This document shows positions 7,138 through 14,882 of a stretch of DNA of 38,975 nt, one piece after another. Every line of letters begins with the position of its first letter. Within the stretch, counting starts at the first letter, position 1. The notes below the pieces were generated by a model. That model searched no databases. It worked only from the letters and a program-made list of their open reading frames with translations, and was not told the origin of the DNA. This stretch comes from Sorangium cellulosum (GTDB lineage Bacteria; Myxococcota_A; Polyangia; Polyangiales; Polyangiaceae), in the NCBI RefSeq assembly GCF_001589285.1, contig NZ_JEMA01000316.1, positions 1 through 38,975 of the forward strand, given 5' to 3'. The position numbers and the translations under genes are program-made.

Positions 7138-8832
7138 ATGCGCTCGATCCTGCCCACGCTGCTCCACTCGGCCTTCGTCGGCGTCAGCCGGCTCGCCAGG
7201 CTGCGCTTCGAGGCGCAGGCCCACCGGGCGGGCGCCGTGAACGAGCGCCTGCTGCTGGACATCGTGAGGCGACACCAGGGCACCGAGTTCGGACGACGTC
7301 ACCATTTCAGCGCGATCCGGACCGCGGGGGACTTTCAGCGGGCGGTGCCCATCGCCACCTACGACGACCTCCGCGCGGATATCGAGCGCATGGCCCGCGG
7401 GGCCCAGCGCGTGCTCACCGCCTATCCGGTCAACGCGTTCGCGCTGACCTCGGGCACGACGGGCACCCAGAAGCTGATCCCGGTCACCGCACTCGCGCAT
7501 CGCCAGCTCACGCAAACCGTCCTCACGAGTCGTGGCGTCGTGTTCAACGCGATCCCCGCGTCACGTGAGGACAGGCCCGCGGTCTCGTTGATGAGCGCGC
7601 TGCTGACCGGCCGGACCGAGGGCGGTTTTCCGACAGGCTCCATCTCCTGTTACATGATGCGCACAGCGCTCGAGCGGCGACCCGGAGCGTGGGCGTCCCC
7701 GCCGCAGGCCTTCCACGTCCCGGCCCACCCCGACGCGCTCTACCTGCACCTCCTGTTCGCGCTGGCGCAACCCGCGCTCGGGACGATCGTCGCGCCGTTC
7801 GCCTCCGGCCTCCTCGATTTCTTCCAGATCCTCGAGGCGCGCTGGCCTGCGCTTGTCGAGGACCTCGGCCGCGGAGCGGTGCGCCCCGACGTCGCCCTGC
7901 CGCCCGAGCTCGCGCAGCCGATTCGCGCCAGGCTGCGGGCCGATCCCGGGCGGGCGAGCGCCGTGGCGAAGGAGCTCGAGCGGGGTCTCGACGGCATCGC
8001 GCGGCGGCTCTGGCCGGGCCTCTCCCACGTCTCGGGCGGCACGAGCGGCAGCTTCCGGATCTACGCCGAGAAGCTCGCGCGCTACCTCGGCGATGTCCCG
8101 ATCTACTCGCCTTTTTACGTGTCCTCGGAGGCGATGCTCGGCATCAACCTCGGTCTGGGCGCCCCTGTCTACGCCCTCCTGCCGAGCTCCGCCTTCTACG
8201 AGTTCATCCCTGCCGACGAGCTCGACGCGGAGCGCCCCTCGGTCCGGCGCATCGACGAGCTCTCCGAGGGGGAACGGTACGAGATCGTCGTCACGACCCA
8301 CGGCGGGCTGTACCGCTACCGGATGGGCGACGTGATCGAGGTCGCGCGCCACCACCGTCGCGCGCCGGTGGTGGAGCTCATCCACCGGCGCGGGTGCCTG
8401 CTCAACATCGCCGGGGAGAAGACGTCCGAGCACGCGATCCATCGCGCCCTGGACGAGGCGCTGTCGAGGGAGGCCCTCGGGCTCGTGGACTTCTCGACGA
8501 TGGAAGATGCCGAGTCCGCGCTCAAGCGCTACGTCGTGTTCGTGGAGCTCACCGACGGGAGCCGGCCTGCGTCCATCGAGCGGCTCGCCGGGCGGATTGA
8601 CGACGCGCTCCGCGCGGCCAACCCGCACTACGCCACCCTCCGGGGGCGCCTCGGGCCGCTCTCGCTCCACGTCGTGCAGCCGGGGACGTTCCGCGCGCTG
8701 CGCGAGCTCCTGGTCCGCCGGGGCGCCTCGCCCGGCCAGGTGAAGGTGCCGCGCGTGGTGACCGAGGGCCCGCTCGCAGAGCTCTTGATGGCGCACCGCG
8801 CGGCCGCGCCGGCGCCTGCTGTCGCTCCCTGA
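7138..8832 (+). CDS. GH3 auxin-responsive-family acyl-acid amido synthetase
   Basis: The 564-residue product matches the GH3/JAR1 branch of adenylate-forming enzymes. The ATP-binding motif SGTTGTQKLIP lies near residues 105-115, a SSEAMLGINL block lies mid-protein, and the late motif GGLYRYRMGDVIEV precedes a C-terminal domain with NIAGEKTSEHAI. Plant members adenylate carboxylic acids and join them to amino acids; bacterial members are mostly uncharacterised. The open frame extends upstream to 7060, but ATG 7138 follows CAGGAGG and starts a sensible sequence (MRSILPTLLHSAFVG). It converges with the GH5 gene. Confidence 0.92.
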   Translation: MRSILPTLLHSAFVGVSRLARLRFEAQAHRAGAVNERLLLDIVRRHQGTEFGRRHHFSAIRTAGDFQRAVPIATYDDLRADIERMARGAQRVLTAYPVNAFALTSGTTGTQKLIPVTALAHRQLTQTVLTSRGVVFNAIPASREDRPAVSLMSALLTGRTEGGFPTGSISCYMMRTALERRPGAWASPPQAFHVPAHPDALYLHLLFALAQPALGTIVAPFASGLLDFFQILEARWPALVEDLGRGAVRPDVALPPELAQPIRARLRADPGRASAVAKELERGLDGIARRLWPGLSHVSGGTSGSFRIYAEKLARYLGDVPIYSPFYVSSEAMLGINLGLGAPVYALLPSSAFYEFIPADELDAERPSVRRIDELSEGERYEIVVTTHGGLYRYRMGDVIEVARHHRRAPVVELIHRRGCLLNIAGEKTSEHAIHRALDEALSREALGLVDFSTMEDAESALKRYVVFVELTDGSRPASIERLAGRIDDALRAANPHYATLRGRLGPLSLHVVQPGTFRALRELLVRRGASPGQVKVPRVVTEGPLAELLMAHRAAAPAPAVAP

Positions 8833-8857
8833 CGCCCCCCGTCGCCGGCTGGAAGCC

Positions 8858-8897
8858 ACAAAAAAGAAACCGCCCGCAGGTCCTGGACCTGCGGGCG
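8858..8897 (-). terminator. Rho-independent terminator of GH5 gene
   Basis: A 13-bp perfect stem (CGCCCGCAGGTCC pairing with 8885-8897) is followed, on the minus strand, by a run read as GTTTCTTTTTTGTG. It lies 24 bases past the GH5 stop codon. It may also slow transcription from the converging GH3 gene. Confidence 0.88.
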
Positions 8898-8920
8898 ATC
8901 TTCATGATCCGCGACCCAGT

Positions 8921-10633
8921 CTACTTCAGACGGGCCAGCATCTCGACCTTCTCCGCGTCGAGACCCGTCCAGGTGCCCCAGCCCGACTTCTCGGCATCGG
9001 TGTACGCGTGCTCGTAGATGCCACCCGTATCACCCGACTCGGGGTTGATGGACCAGTAGGTGAAGTCCGTCATCTTCTTCTTGATGAGGTAGTCCGTGTA
9101 GATGTTCTGCCACTCCCAGTCGTAGCGCTTGCCAGCGGGCAAGTGCGCCCACTGCTGGGCGAGGGGCGGATCCATCTCGTTCTTCGGCCACTCCTTCACG
9201 CCGCCGAACTCGCCGGTGATCACGCAGAAGTTCTGGTCGTGCAGGAACCCGAAGTGCTCGTCCCACTGCTTCTCCAGCGCCGCGACGGCCGTCGCGTTGC
9301 TCCGCTCCACGATCAGCCCGCACTTGGCCGCGGCGGCCGCCTCGTCCTCGAGCCCGACGCACTCGGGCTTCGACTGGTCGACGTGCTGCTTCTGAACGAA
9401 CACGGCAGGCCCGTAGGTGTGGGGCGAGAAGCAGAGCCGATCCCTCGGGATCTGGATCGGGTAGGCCGTCTGCCCGTAGAAGTTCTCACCCCAGTTCGGG
9501 TTGAGGTTCTCATCGCCGTGGGGCTCCGGCTCCAGGTCCAGGCCCGAGCCACCCGCGATCTGGTGGCTGCCGGACACGCCCTGCACCACCGCGATCATGT
9601 CGTTGTTCTCCTCGGCGATGACGTCGTAGCACGCCTTGGCCATATCGGCCCACTGGGCCCAGGAGTACTTCCACGGCTCGTTGAAGCAATCGATGCCGAT
9701 GATGTTGTCGATCCCGAGCTTCGCGGGGAGCTTCGCGATCGTGCGGATGTCAGCGAGCCACTTGTCGACGTTGTAGGCGTCCTCGCCCATCGTGCAGTTG
9801 TAGTCGTCCGCCTTGTAGTCGTAGTTCTCGCGGGCGCTGTCCACGTAGGGCGGGGCATCGTCGAGCCTGCCCGCGCGCCACCCGAGGTGGTTCGAGCAGG
9901 AGTGGATGCCGATGATGACGTTCAGGTTGTTCTTGTCGGCCTGCTTGAGGAAGTCCTCGAGCGCCTCGAGGGCGTTGGCGTACGGATACACGTCCGGATC
10001 GTTGTTCTTGATCCGCGGAGTGGTGGTGCTGTAGTTGCCGTCCGGATGGTTGGCGACCAGGGTCTGCGGCGCGATGGGGAGCCGGATCGTGTTGAACTTG
10101 AGCGCAGAGCTCGTGAGCTCCTTCATCGTTTGCTCGATGGTGCGCGGGGCGCTGTTCTCCGCCCACCACATCGACCCGATGAAGAGCTCCATGGCGCCGG
10201 GGCGCTCGAGATCGTCCTGTCCCTCGAGGCCGAACCAGTTGCCGCCGCGAACCTGGATCTCGGTGCCGTCCTGCGTCAGGCGGCCGTTCGAGAGGTTGAC
10301 CCGGAACTTGCCGGCCGGTGAGCCGTCGGTGTCCGGCGTGGGCTTCCCATCCGGGTTGGTCGTGCCGCCACCGACGCCGGCGCCGCCCGTCGGGGTGCCC
10401 GCCCCGGTGCCGCCGGTCGGCGTGCCCGCCCCGGTGCCCGCACCGCCGGTGCCGCCCGTCGGGGTGCCCGCCCCGGTGCCGCCGGTCGGCGTGCCCGCCC
10501 CGGTGCCCGCACCGCCGGTGCCGCCGCCCGGGCCCCCGGTCGCCCCGCTCGAGCTGTCGCCGCCGCAGCCGACGCCCACCAGACCGAGGATGGAGAAGGA
10601 AAACAAGAAGATATGGCTTCTTCGGATTCTCAT
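8921..10633 (-). CDS. GH5-family endoglucanase-like lipoprotein
   Basis: The 570-residue protein starts MRIRRSHIFLFSF with a lipobox ending at Cys23, then a Gly/Thr/Ala/Pro repeat linker to about residue 110. The catalytic domain shows GH5 landmarks: early RGGNWFGLEGQ, FNTIRLPIAP, the acid/base Glu319 in IDCFNEPW, SPHTYGPAV and the nucleophile Glu475 in VITGEFGG. It should cleave beta-1,4-glucans outside the cell. Several extra Cys residues suggest disulphides. ATG 10633 is preferred over an in-frame GTG at 10657 because it begins the signal peptide. With the GH10 gene it suggests a biomass-degrading host. Confidence 0.94.
   Translation of the reverse strand: MRIRRSHIFLFSFSILGLVGVGCGGDSSSGATGGPGGGTGGAGTGAGTPTGGTGAGTPTGGTGGAGTGAGTPTGGTGAGTPTGGAGVGGGTTNPDGKPTPDTDGSPAGKFRVNLSNGRLTQDGTEIQVRGGNWFGLEGQDDLERPGAMELFIGSMWWAENSAPRTIEQTMKELTSSALKFNTIRLPIAPQTLVANHPDGNYSTTTPRIKNNDPDVYPYANALEALEDFLKQADKNNLNVIIGIHSCSNHLGWRAGRLDDAPPYVDSARENYDYKADDYNCTMGEDAYNVDKWLADIRTIAKLPAKLGIDNIIGIDCFNEPWKYSWAQWADMAKACYDVIAEENNDMIAVVQGVSGSHQIAGGSGLDLEPEPHGDENLNPNWGENFYGQTAYPIQIPRDRLCFSPHTYGPAVFVQKQHVDQSKPECVGLEDEAAAAAKCGLIVERSNATAVAALEKQWDEHFGFLHDQNFCVITGEFGGVKEWPKNEMDPPLAQQWAHLPAGKRYDWEWQNIYTDYLIKKKMTDFTYWSINPESGDTGGIYEHAYTDAEKSGWGTWTGLDAEKVEMLARLK
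10384..10521 (-). repeat. Perfect 69-bp tandem duplication in GH5 linker
   Basis: Positions 10384-10452 and 10453-10521 are identical. Each unit codes for 23 linker residues built from GAGTPTGGT-like blocks and itself contains a diverged internal repeat. The frame is kept. It probably arose by slippage or recombination and changes only linker length. Confidence 0.93.
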
Positions 10634-11281
10634 GGCTTCGCTCTTTTCGTTAAGCACAAATTCAGTACAAGGTACTCGTCCCGAGCGACCACATTCGTGG
10701 GGCGACCGTAAGCCAGTCCAAGATCATCAACTGGTCGCGCTCGGAACTCGACCCTGAATCGAATTCGCAATCAAGCAACACCGACGGGTTGCCAACCGGC
10801 CTCGTACACTACCCGTCAAGAAACTAGGGGTCAAGACGGGACTGCCCCGACGAGCCGGGGACCAAAATCTCGATGGGGCGTCTCTTTCCCGCGAGAGCGG
10901 ATCGCCGGAGTACGCTCTCGCTCTAGCCAGAGGCTCGCCAGAGGCTGGCCAGAGGCCAGCCAGAGGGTCCGGCGTTGCTCGAGGGGGATGGGACGGCCGT
11001 ACCAGCGCGCTCGGCTTCGGATCGCGCTTGAGCTTGCCAGCCGCCGAATCGCATTCGGCGCATCGCGTTCACGTCAGACGCGCAGCGTCATTGATGCTCG
11101 GTTCGCTGCGAGTGAAACGTTTCAGCAAGGGGAGATCGGTCAGGAGCGGTGGCGGACGGGTCGGTTCTCCCGGGGAGGGGCGCATGAGAGGGAGCCGCTC
11201 GACCGGAACCCGAGCGCGCAGGCGCAGATCGGAGAGATCACCCCGTCACCGCCGGGCCGCTCATGGCGGTATGCTGCCGTC
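10634..11281. other. Divergent intergenic region, GH5 / hypothetical gene
   Basis: About 650 bases lie between two divergent starts. I see no supported gene. The part near the GH5 gene (10650-10850) is relatively AT-rich and should contain its promoter. A GC hairpin, CCCCGACGAGCCGGGG, lies near 10845, and the 11-bp repeats at 10926-10969 are listed separately. Confidence 0.5.
10926..10969. repeat. Four 11-bp direct repeats (GCCAGAGG-type)
   Basis: Units starting at 10926, 10937, 10948 and 10959 all begin GCCAGAGG(C/G) and have an exact 11-bp period, close to one DNA turn. This places every copy on one face of the helix, as in some regulator arrays; no regulator is known. Confidence 0.8.
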
Positions 11282-12118
11282 ATGGACTGGAAAGAGCGCT
11301 GTCGCGCCCGCCTCCGCGAGCACCTCGATCCGCGCGGCGACCTCGCTCCTCCCTGGGAGCGATTCCCCGATTACGAGCGCCACACGATGGGGTGGCGAAT
11401 GGGCGCGGGTGAAGACTGGATGGGGCTGTGGGGCGTCTTTCTCGAGCAGCTCGCCCCCGACCTCGAGACCCGCATCGCCTACCTGCGACGCCATCCTCCG
11501 GCGCCGATGAGCTGGGCAGACGCCGTCCACGAGGTGCTCTATCCCACCGAGCGATCGGAGGACGACGGCGACGACGAGGACGACCCGACAGCGACTGCCC
11601 AGCGTCGCGCCGCGCTCCTGGAGCAGGGACTCATCGCGTCCGACGTCGCCTTCACCACGTGGCTCGGCCAGCAGAAGGACGTGCGTTGGCCGTGGGAGCG
11701 CGGCGCGACGCCCGAGGACGCGGCCCGGTACGACACCCGCGAGCTCTGGTTCTGGTCGCGTCGGATCGCCGCGCTCCGGGGCGCCGGCGGATGGAAGCCG
11801 CCGATCGTGCCGGAGACCTGGCGCGCCTGCGCGCGAGCGCTCGAGAGCGGCGACGCAGGCCCTGTCGAGCCTCACCTTGGGCTCAGCTCGCTCGCTCGGT
11901 TCCTCTGCGCCGGAGACGTGAAGGCCCCATGGCAGCTCGGCCTGGATCTCGCCGACTTCGCGGACTCGTTCGATGACGACATGGGCTACGTCGGCGCGTT
12001 TCGCCTGTGGGGGATGTCGGCCTTCGACGACGCCCACCAGCTTCGCCGCTATCTCGAGGCCACGCGCGCTCCGTCGGACTGGAGGGCCTGGGCAGAGGAA
12101 CAGTTTCCGCTCGATTGA
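11282..12118 (+). CDS. Hypothetical protein, Trp-rich, soluble
   Basis: The 278-residue product is not recognised. It has no signal peptide or membrane helix and is unusually rich in Trp and acidic residues, with blocks such as MGWRMGAGEDWMGLWGVFLEQL, a short Asp/Glu-rich stretch near residue 95 (DDGDDEDD) and a C-terminal part DFADSFDDDMGYVGAFRLWG. Codon use agrees with real genes nearby. The frame is open upstream to 10988, but ATG 11282 begins sequence with protein-like composition. A loosely conserved myxobacterial orphan family is possible. Confidence 0.68.
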   Translation: MDWKERCRARLREHLDPRGDLAPPWERFPDYERHTMGWRMGAGEDWMGLWGVFLEQLAPDLETRIAYLRRHPPAPMSWADAVHEVLYPTERSEDDGDDEDDPTATAQRRAALLEQGLIASDVAFTTWLGQQKDVRWPWERGATPEDAARYDTRELWFWSRRIAALRGAGGWKPPIVPETWRACARALESGDAGPVEPHLGLSSLARFLCAGDVKAPWQLGLDLADFADSFDDDMGYVGAFRLWGMSAFDDAHQLRRYLEATRAPSDWRAWAEEQFPLD

Positions 12119-12420
12119 GCCGCGACAGGGAGCGACGGCTTGCGTGGTGTGCCCCGCCCGGCGAGGCCACTTCCCTACTTGCCCGGCCGGACCACGCCGT
12201 GGTAATTTATTGTGTTCTAAACGCTCTGGGAGCGGAGGCGGGCTCCAGGACACACCGAGGCACACTCTCCTCCTCGTGCCTCCTGCCCTGTCACCGCCGT
12301 GTCCCCTCCTCATCGCAAGGCCGTCGTCCTGCTCCTCCGTCGGCCTGGAGGGTCGAAGGGGGCGCTCACACGCTCATGCGCCAGCGGGCCAGCGCGGCGC
12401 CTCCTCCCGATCGGCGATGC
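12119..12420. other. Gap with no clear gene
   Basis: Between the hypothetical protein and the kinase-ATPase remnant I find no supported gene; the frame of the remnant stays open here but reads as low-complexity Ser/Arg/Pro sequence, probably decayed or noncoding DNA. Confidence 0.4.
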
Positions 12421-13536
12421 TCACTCAGCGCCATCGGCCAGCTCTGCGAGAACCTCATGAGCCCGGATCCGGGCCCGTCCGACCTCGCCGGCGAGTGGAT
12501 CCAGATCGACGAGATCGTCGCGGCCGCGGCGGCGATCAACAACCAGGCGTCGCTCTTCTTCGCCCTCTTCTACCGGCTCGTCCTGCGCCTGTTCCAGGGC
12601 GACAACGCGGGGGCGGCGGCGCTCGCGTTCGAGGCGAACCCCACGATCATCGGGATCGCCGGCTGGCAAGGCAACCCGCCCTTCCACTTCTACGGCGGCA
12701 TCGCGCTGATCCTGGCGGCCGAGGGCGCGGATCCGGAGACGCGGGAGAAGTACCTCGCGAAGGCCCGCGCGATGGGCGAGAAGGTAGCGTTCTGGGCGAG
12801 CCACGCCCCCGACAACTGAGGCACCGCCACCTCCTGCTCTCGGCCGAGCTCGCGCGCGTGGGCGGCGACAGGCGAGGGGCCCTGGACCTCTACGACGAGG
12901 GCATCCGCGCGGCCGCAGACGGCGGCTACCTGCACGACGGCGCCCTCGGCAACGAGCTCTGCGCGCGCGCCTACCTGAAGCTCGGGAGGACAACGCTCGC
13001 GCGCGCCTACATGATCGAGGCGCACGCGCAGTACGCGCGCTGGGGCGCCTCGAGCGCCATGGCCCGCCTCGAGCGCGACCACCCCGATCTCCTGGTGAGG
13101 CGCGAGCTGCCCGCCCTGGCGATCGCGCCGGTCGTCGTCCGGGAAGACCTCGACCGCCCTCTCTGCCCCCATCCTCCAGGTCTGGGACGGCGTGCTCGCC
13201 GTGCCGCTCATCGGCGCGCTCGACAAGGAGCGCGCCGACGAGCTGATGCACAGCCTGCTGCAGGCGGTCTCGCGCGGCGACGCGCGCTTCGCCATCCTCG
13301 ACACCACCGGCGTCGAGGCCATCGACGAGGCCGTCGCCGATCACCTCGTCCGCATCGTGCGGGCCGTCCAGCTCCTCGGCGTCCGGGCGATCGTGACCGG
13401 CATCCGCCCCGCTGTCGCGCGGACAATGTCCTCTCTGGACATCGACATGCGCGCCCTGGGCACGCACGCCACCCTGCGCGAAGCCCTCAAGTTCTGCATG
13501 CGGAGCCTCACCGCCGCGCCGCGCGCGCGGCGGTGA
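12421..13536 (+). pseudogene. Frameshifted remnant of kinase/AAA-ATPase protein with STAS domain
   Basis: Three consecutive reading-frame pieces look like one protein. Piece A (to TGA 12819, from about ATG 12457) reads SLFFALFYRLVLRLFQGD and HFYGGIALILAAEG. Piece B, in another frame, continues RHRHLLLSAELARVGGD, ALDLYDEGIRAAADGGYLHD and GRTTLARAYMIEAHAQYARWGA, as in the C-terminal helical-repeat part of myxobacterial Ser/Thr-kinase/ATPase sensors. Piece C returns to the first frame near 13155 with SAPILQVWDGVLAVPLIGALD and ILDTTGVEAIDEAVADHL, an RsbR-like STAS domain. A one-base loss near 12818 and a one-base gain near 13152 would explain it. No kinase or P-loop part is present, so the gene is truncated as well. 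Sequencing error is the alternative for the frameshifts. Confidence 0.72.
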
Positions 13537-13545
13537 CCCCCCTCA

Positions 13546-14334
13546 TCACGGCGGGGAGGCGTCGGACGTGCCGGTGAGCTTCGCCTTCGCGAGGTGGCTC
13601 GCCTCGAGCTTGGTCTCCGCGTCCTTGACCGCGGCCGTGCCGGTGCCCGCGATCGTCACCGACTCCTCGCCGAGCGCGTAGATCGTGAACTCGTAGGTGT
13701 CCGTGTTGGCGCCCCCGCCGCCGAAGTTCGGGCAAGGCCCGAGGTAGTTCATGTTCTGCATGGCGCCGATGGACGCCGCGTTCTTGAACTCCTCGGGCAG
13801 CGAGGTGACGTCGGCTGGAATGTTGTAGATGACCCAGTGATAGCCGTTCATGTTGGGCGGCGTCTTGGTCGTCAGGGTGACGTCGATGAAGGTGATGGCG
13901 TAGCTCTTCGTGCCCGGAGGCCCCGCGGTCCAGTTGAGCTCCGGCAGGAGGCTGCCGTTGAAGCCGGCGGCCGCGCAGGTGTACTTGTCGCCGAACTCCG
14001 CGCCTTCCGTGTGATTGGGGCTCGTGAGCGTGAATTCACCAGAGGACGTGTCGCCGCCGCCGGCGCCGCCGTCGCCCGTCGAGCCGCCCGCGCCGCCGCT
14101 CCCTGACGTCGCCGTCGAGGTCCCCGCGCCGCCGCTCCCTGACGCCGCCGTCGAGGTGCTCGTGGGGCCGGCCGAGGTCGCGCTGCCGGTGGTGCTTCCG
14201 CTGCTCGTCGCGCCGCTCCCGCCATCCCCCGACGTATCGGAAACGCTGCTGGAGCAAGCCAGTGCGGCGAATGGCGCGCCTGCGAGGACGAGGACTCGAA
14301 TGGTACGAAGAAGCCTGTTCGTTATGGTCTGCAT
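13546..14334 (-). CDS. YbhB/YbcL-type PEBP (Raf-kinase-inhibitor-like) lipoprotein
   Basis: The 262-residue product has a signal peptide ending in lipobox LACSS (Cys27), then a Ser/Thr/Gly linker with tandem repeats to about residue 97. The rest is a phosphatidylethanolamine-binding-protein-like domain: FTLTSPNHTEG, LPELNWTAGPPGTKSYAITFID, NGYHWVIYNIPA and the final TYEFTIYALGEE. Bacterial YbhB-type proteins are small soluble or periplasmic proteins of unclear ligand; here the domain is tethered to a membrane. It starts at ATG 14334 and converges with the kinase remnant only ten bases away. Confidence 0.92.
   Translation of the reverse strand: MQTITNRLLRTIRVLVLAGAPFAALACSSSVSDTSGDGGSGATSSGSTTGSATSAGPTSTSTAASGSGGAGTSTATSGSGGAGGSTGDGGAGGGDTSSGEFTLTSPNHTEGAEFGDKYTCAAAGFNGSLLPELNWTAGPPGTKSYAITFIDVTLTTKTPPNMNGYHWVIYNIPADVTSLPEEFKNAASIGAMQNMNYLGPCPNFGGGGANTDTYEFTIYALGEESVTIAGTGTAAVKDAETKLEASHLAKAKLTGTSDASPP
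14091..14162 (-). repeat. 36-bp tandem repeat in PEBP-lipoprotein linker
   Basis: Two near-identical 36-bp units (14091-14126 and 14127-14162) share CGCCGCCGCTCCCTGACG at their start and encode repeats of a GSGGAG-containing linker block. The difference of a few bases shows an older event than the 69-bp duplication in the GH5 linker. Confidence 0.8.
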
Positions 14335-14882
14335 TGGCGGACTATGTCACGTTCGCGTTCCGGCAGCGATGACAGCGCGCTTCACCTCACAACAAAGATC
14401 CGCAAGGTCGCGGCACATTTCCCGGAACAGCGCATGTCGCTCGCTGGCTCTGTATAGACCGGCCTCAGCTACAGCGCCAGAGAGCATACCCGGCTGCGAA
14501 CGAGATTTGCAGAGGCGGCCTCCGGAGCCGGGCGCCCTGTCCCACGCGCAGGCCGCCTGCCTGCCGCTGGCCGGCGTCACGGCCTGGGAGCGCCTCGCCG
14601 CGCGGCGCGAGGTGCTTCGCGCCGTCCTCGCGATCGCGAAGATCGCCGGCGCCGTGGGGGCATGACGGCGCGGCGCCCAGAAAGCGCTGACGCCGACGCC
14701 ACGGCATGATCGAAACCGAGACGTGCGGGAATATATCTCCGCCACGGGTGCGACGTTGATGAGACCCCGTGTGGGATGGCCGGAGTTGTGCACTGCATCA
14801 CTGTCTTTTGCCGCATGCACGGGAAGTCCAGGTGATCTGAGGGCTGCAGACCGAGAAGGAAGTCGGCCCGTTTTCGGCTAAG
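14335..14882. other. Divergent intergenic region
   Basis: About 550 bases between the PEBP lipoprotein and sugar dehydrogenase starts. Stretches near 14340-14480 and 14715-14880 are less GC-rich than coding DNA and may carry the two promoters. A short degraded coding fragment is listed separately. No other gene is supported. Confidence 0.45.
14531..14665 (+). pseudogene. Possible quinone-oxidoreductase (MDR) fragment
   Basis: The frame reads ALSHAQAACLPLAGVTAWERL, which resembles the block before the nucleotide-binding domain in medium-chain quinone oxidoreductases. The text after it (REVLRAVLAIAKIAGAVGA, then TGA) does not continue the family. There is no plausible start. It may be a short internally deleted remnant or a chance match. 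Confidence 0.3.

Noticed and set aside
14347-14820. 157-codon minus-strand ORF in the intergenic region
   Set aside because: No recognisable motif, no ribosome site, Arg/Ser-rich; probably noncoding.
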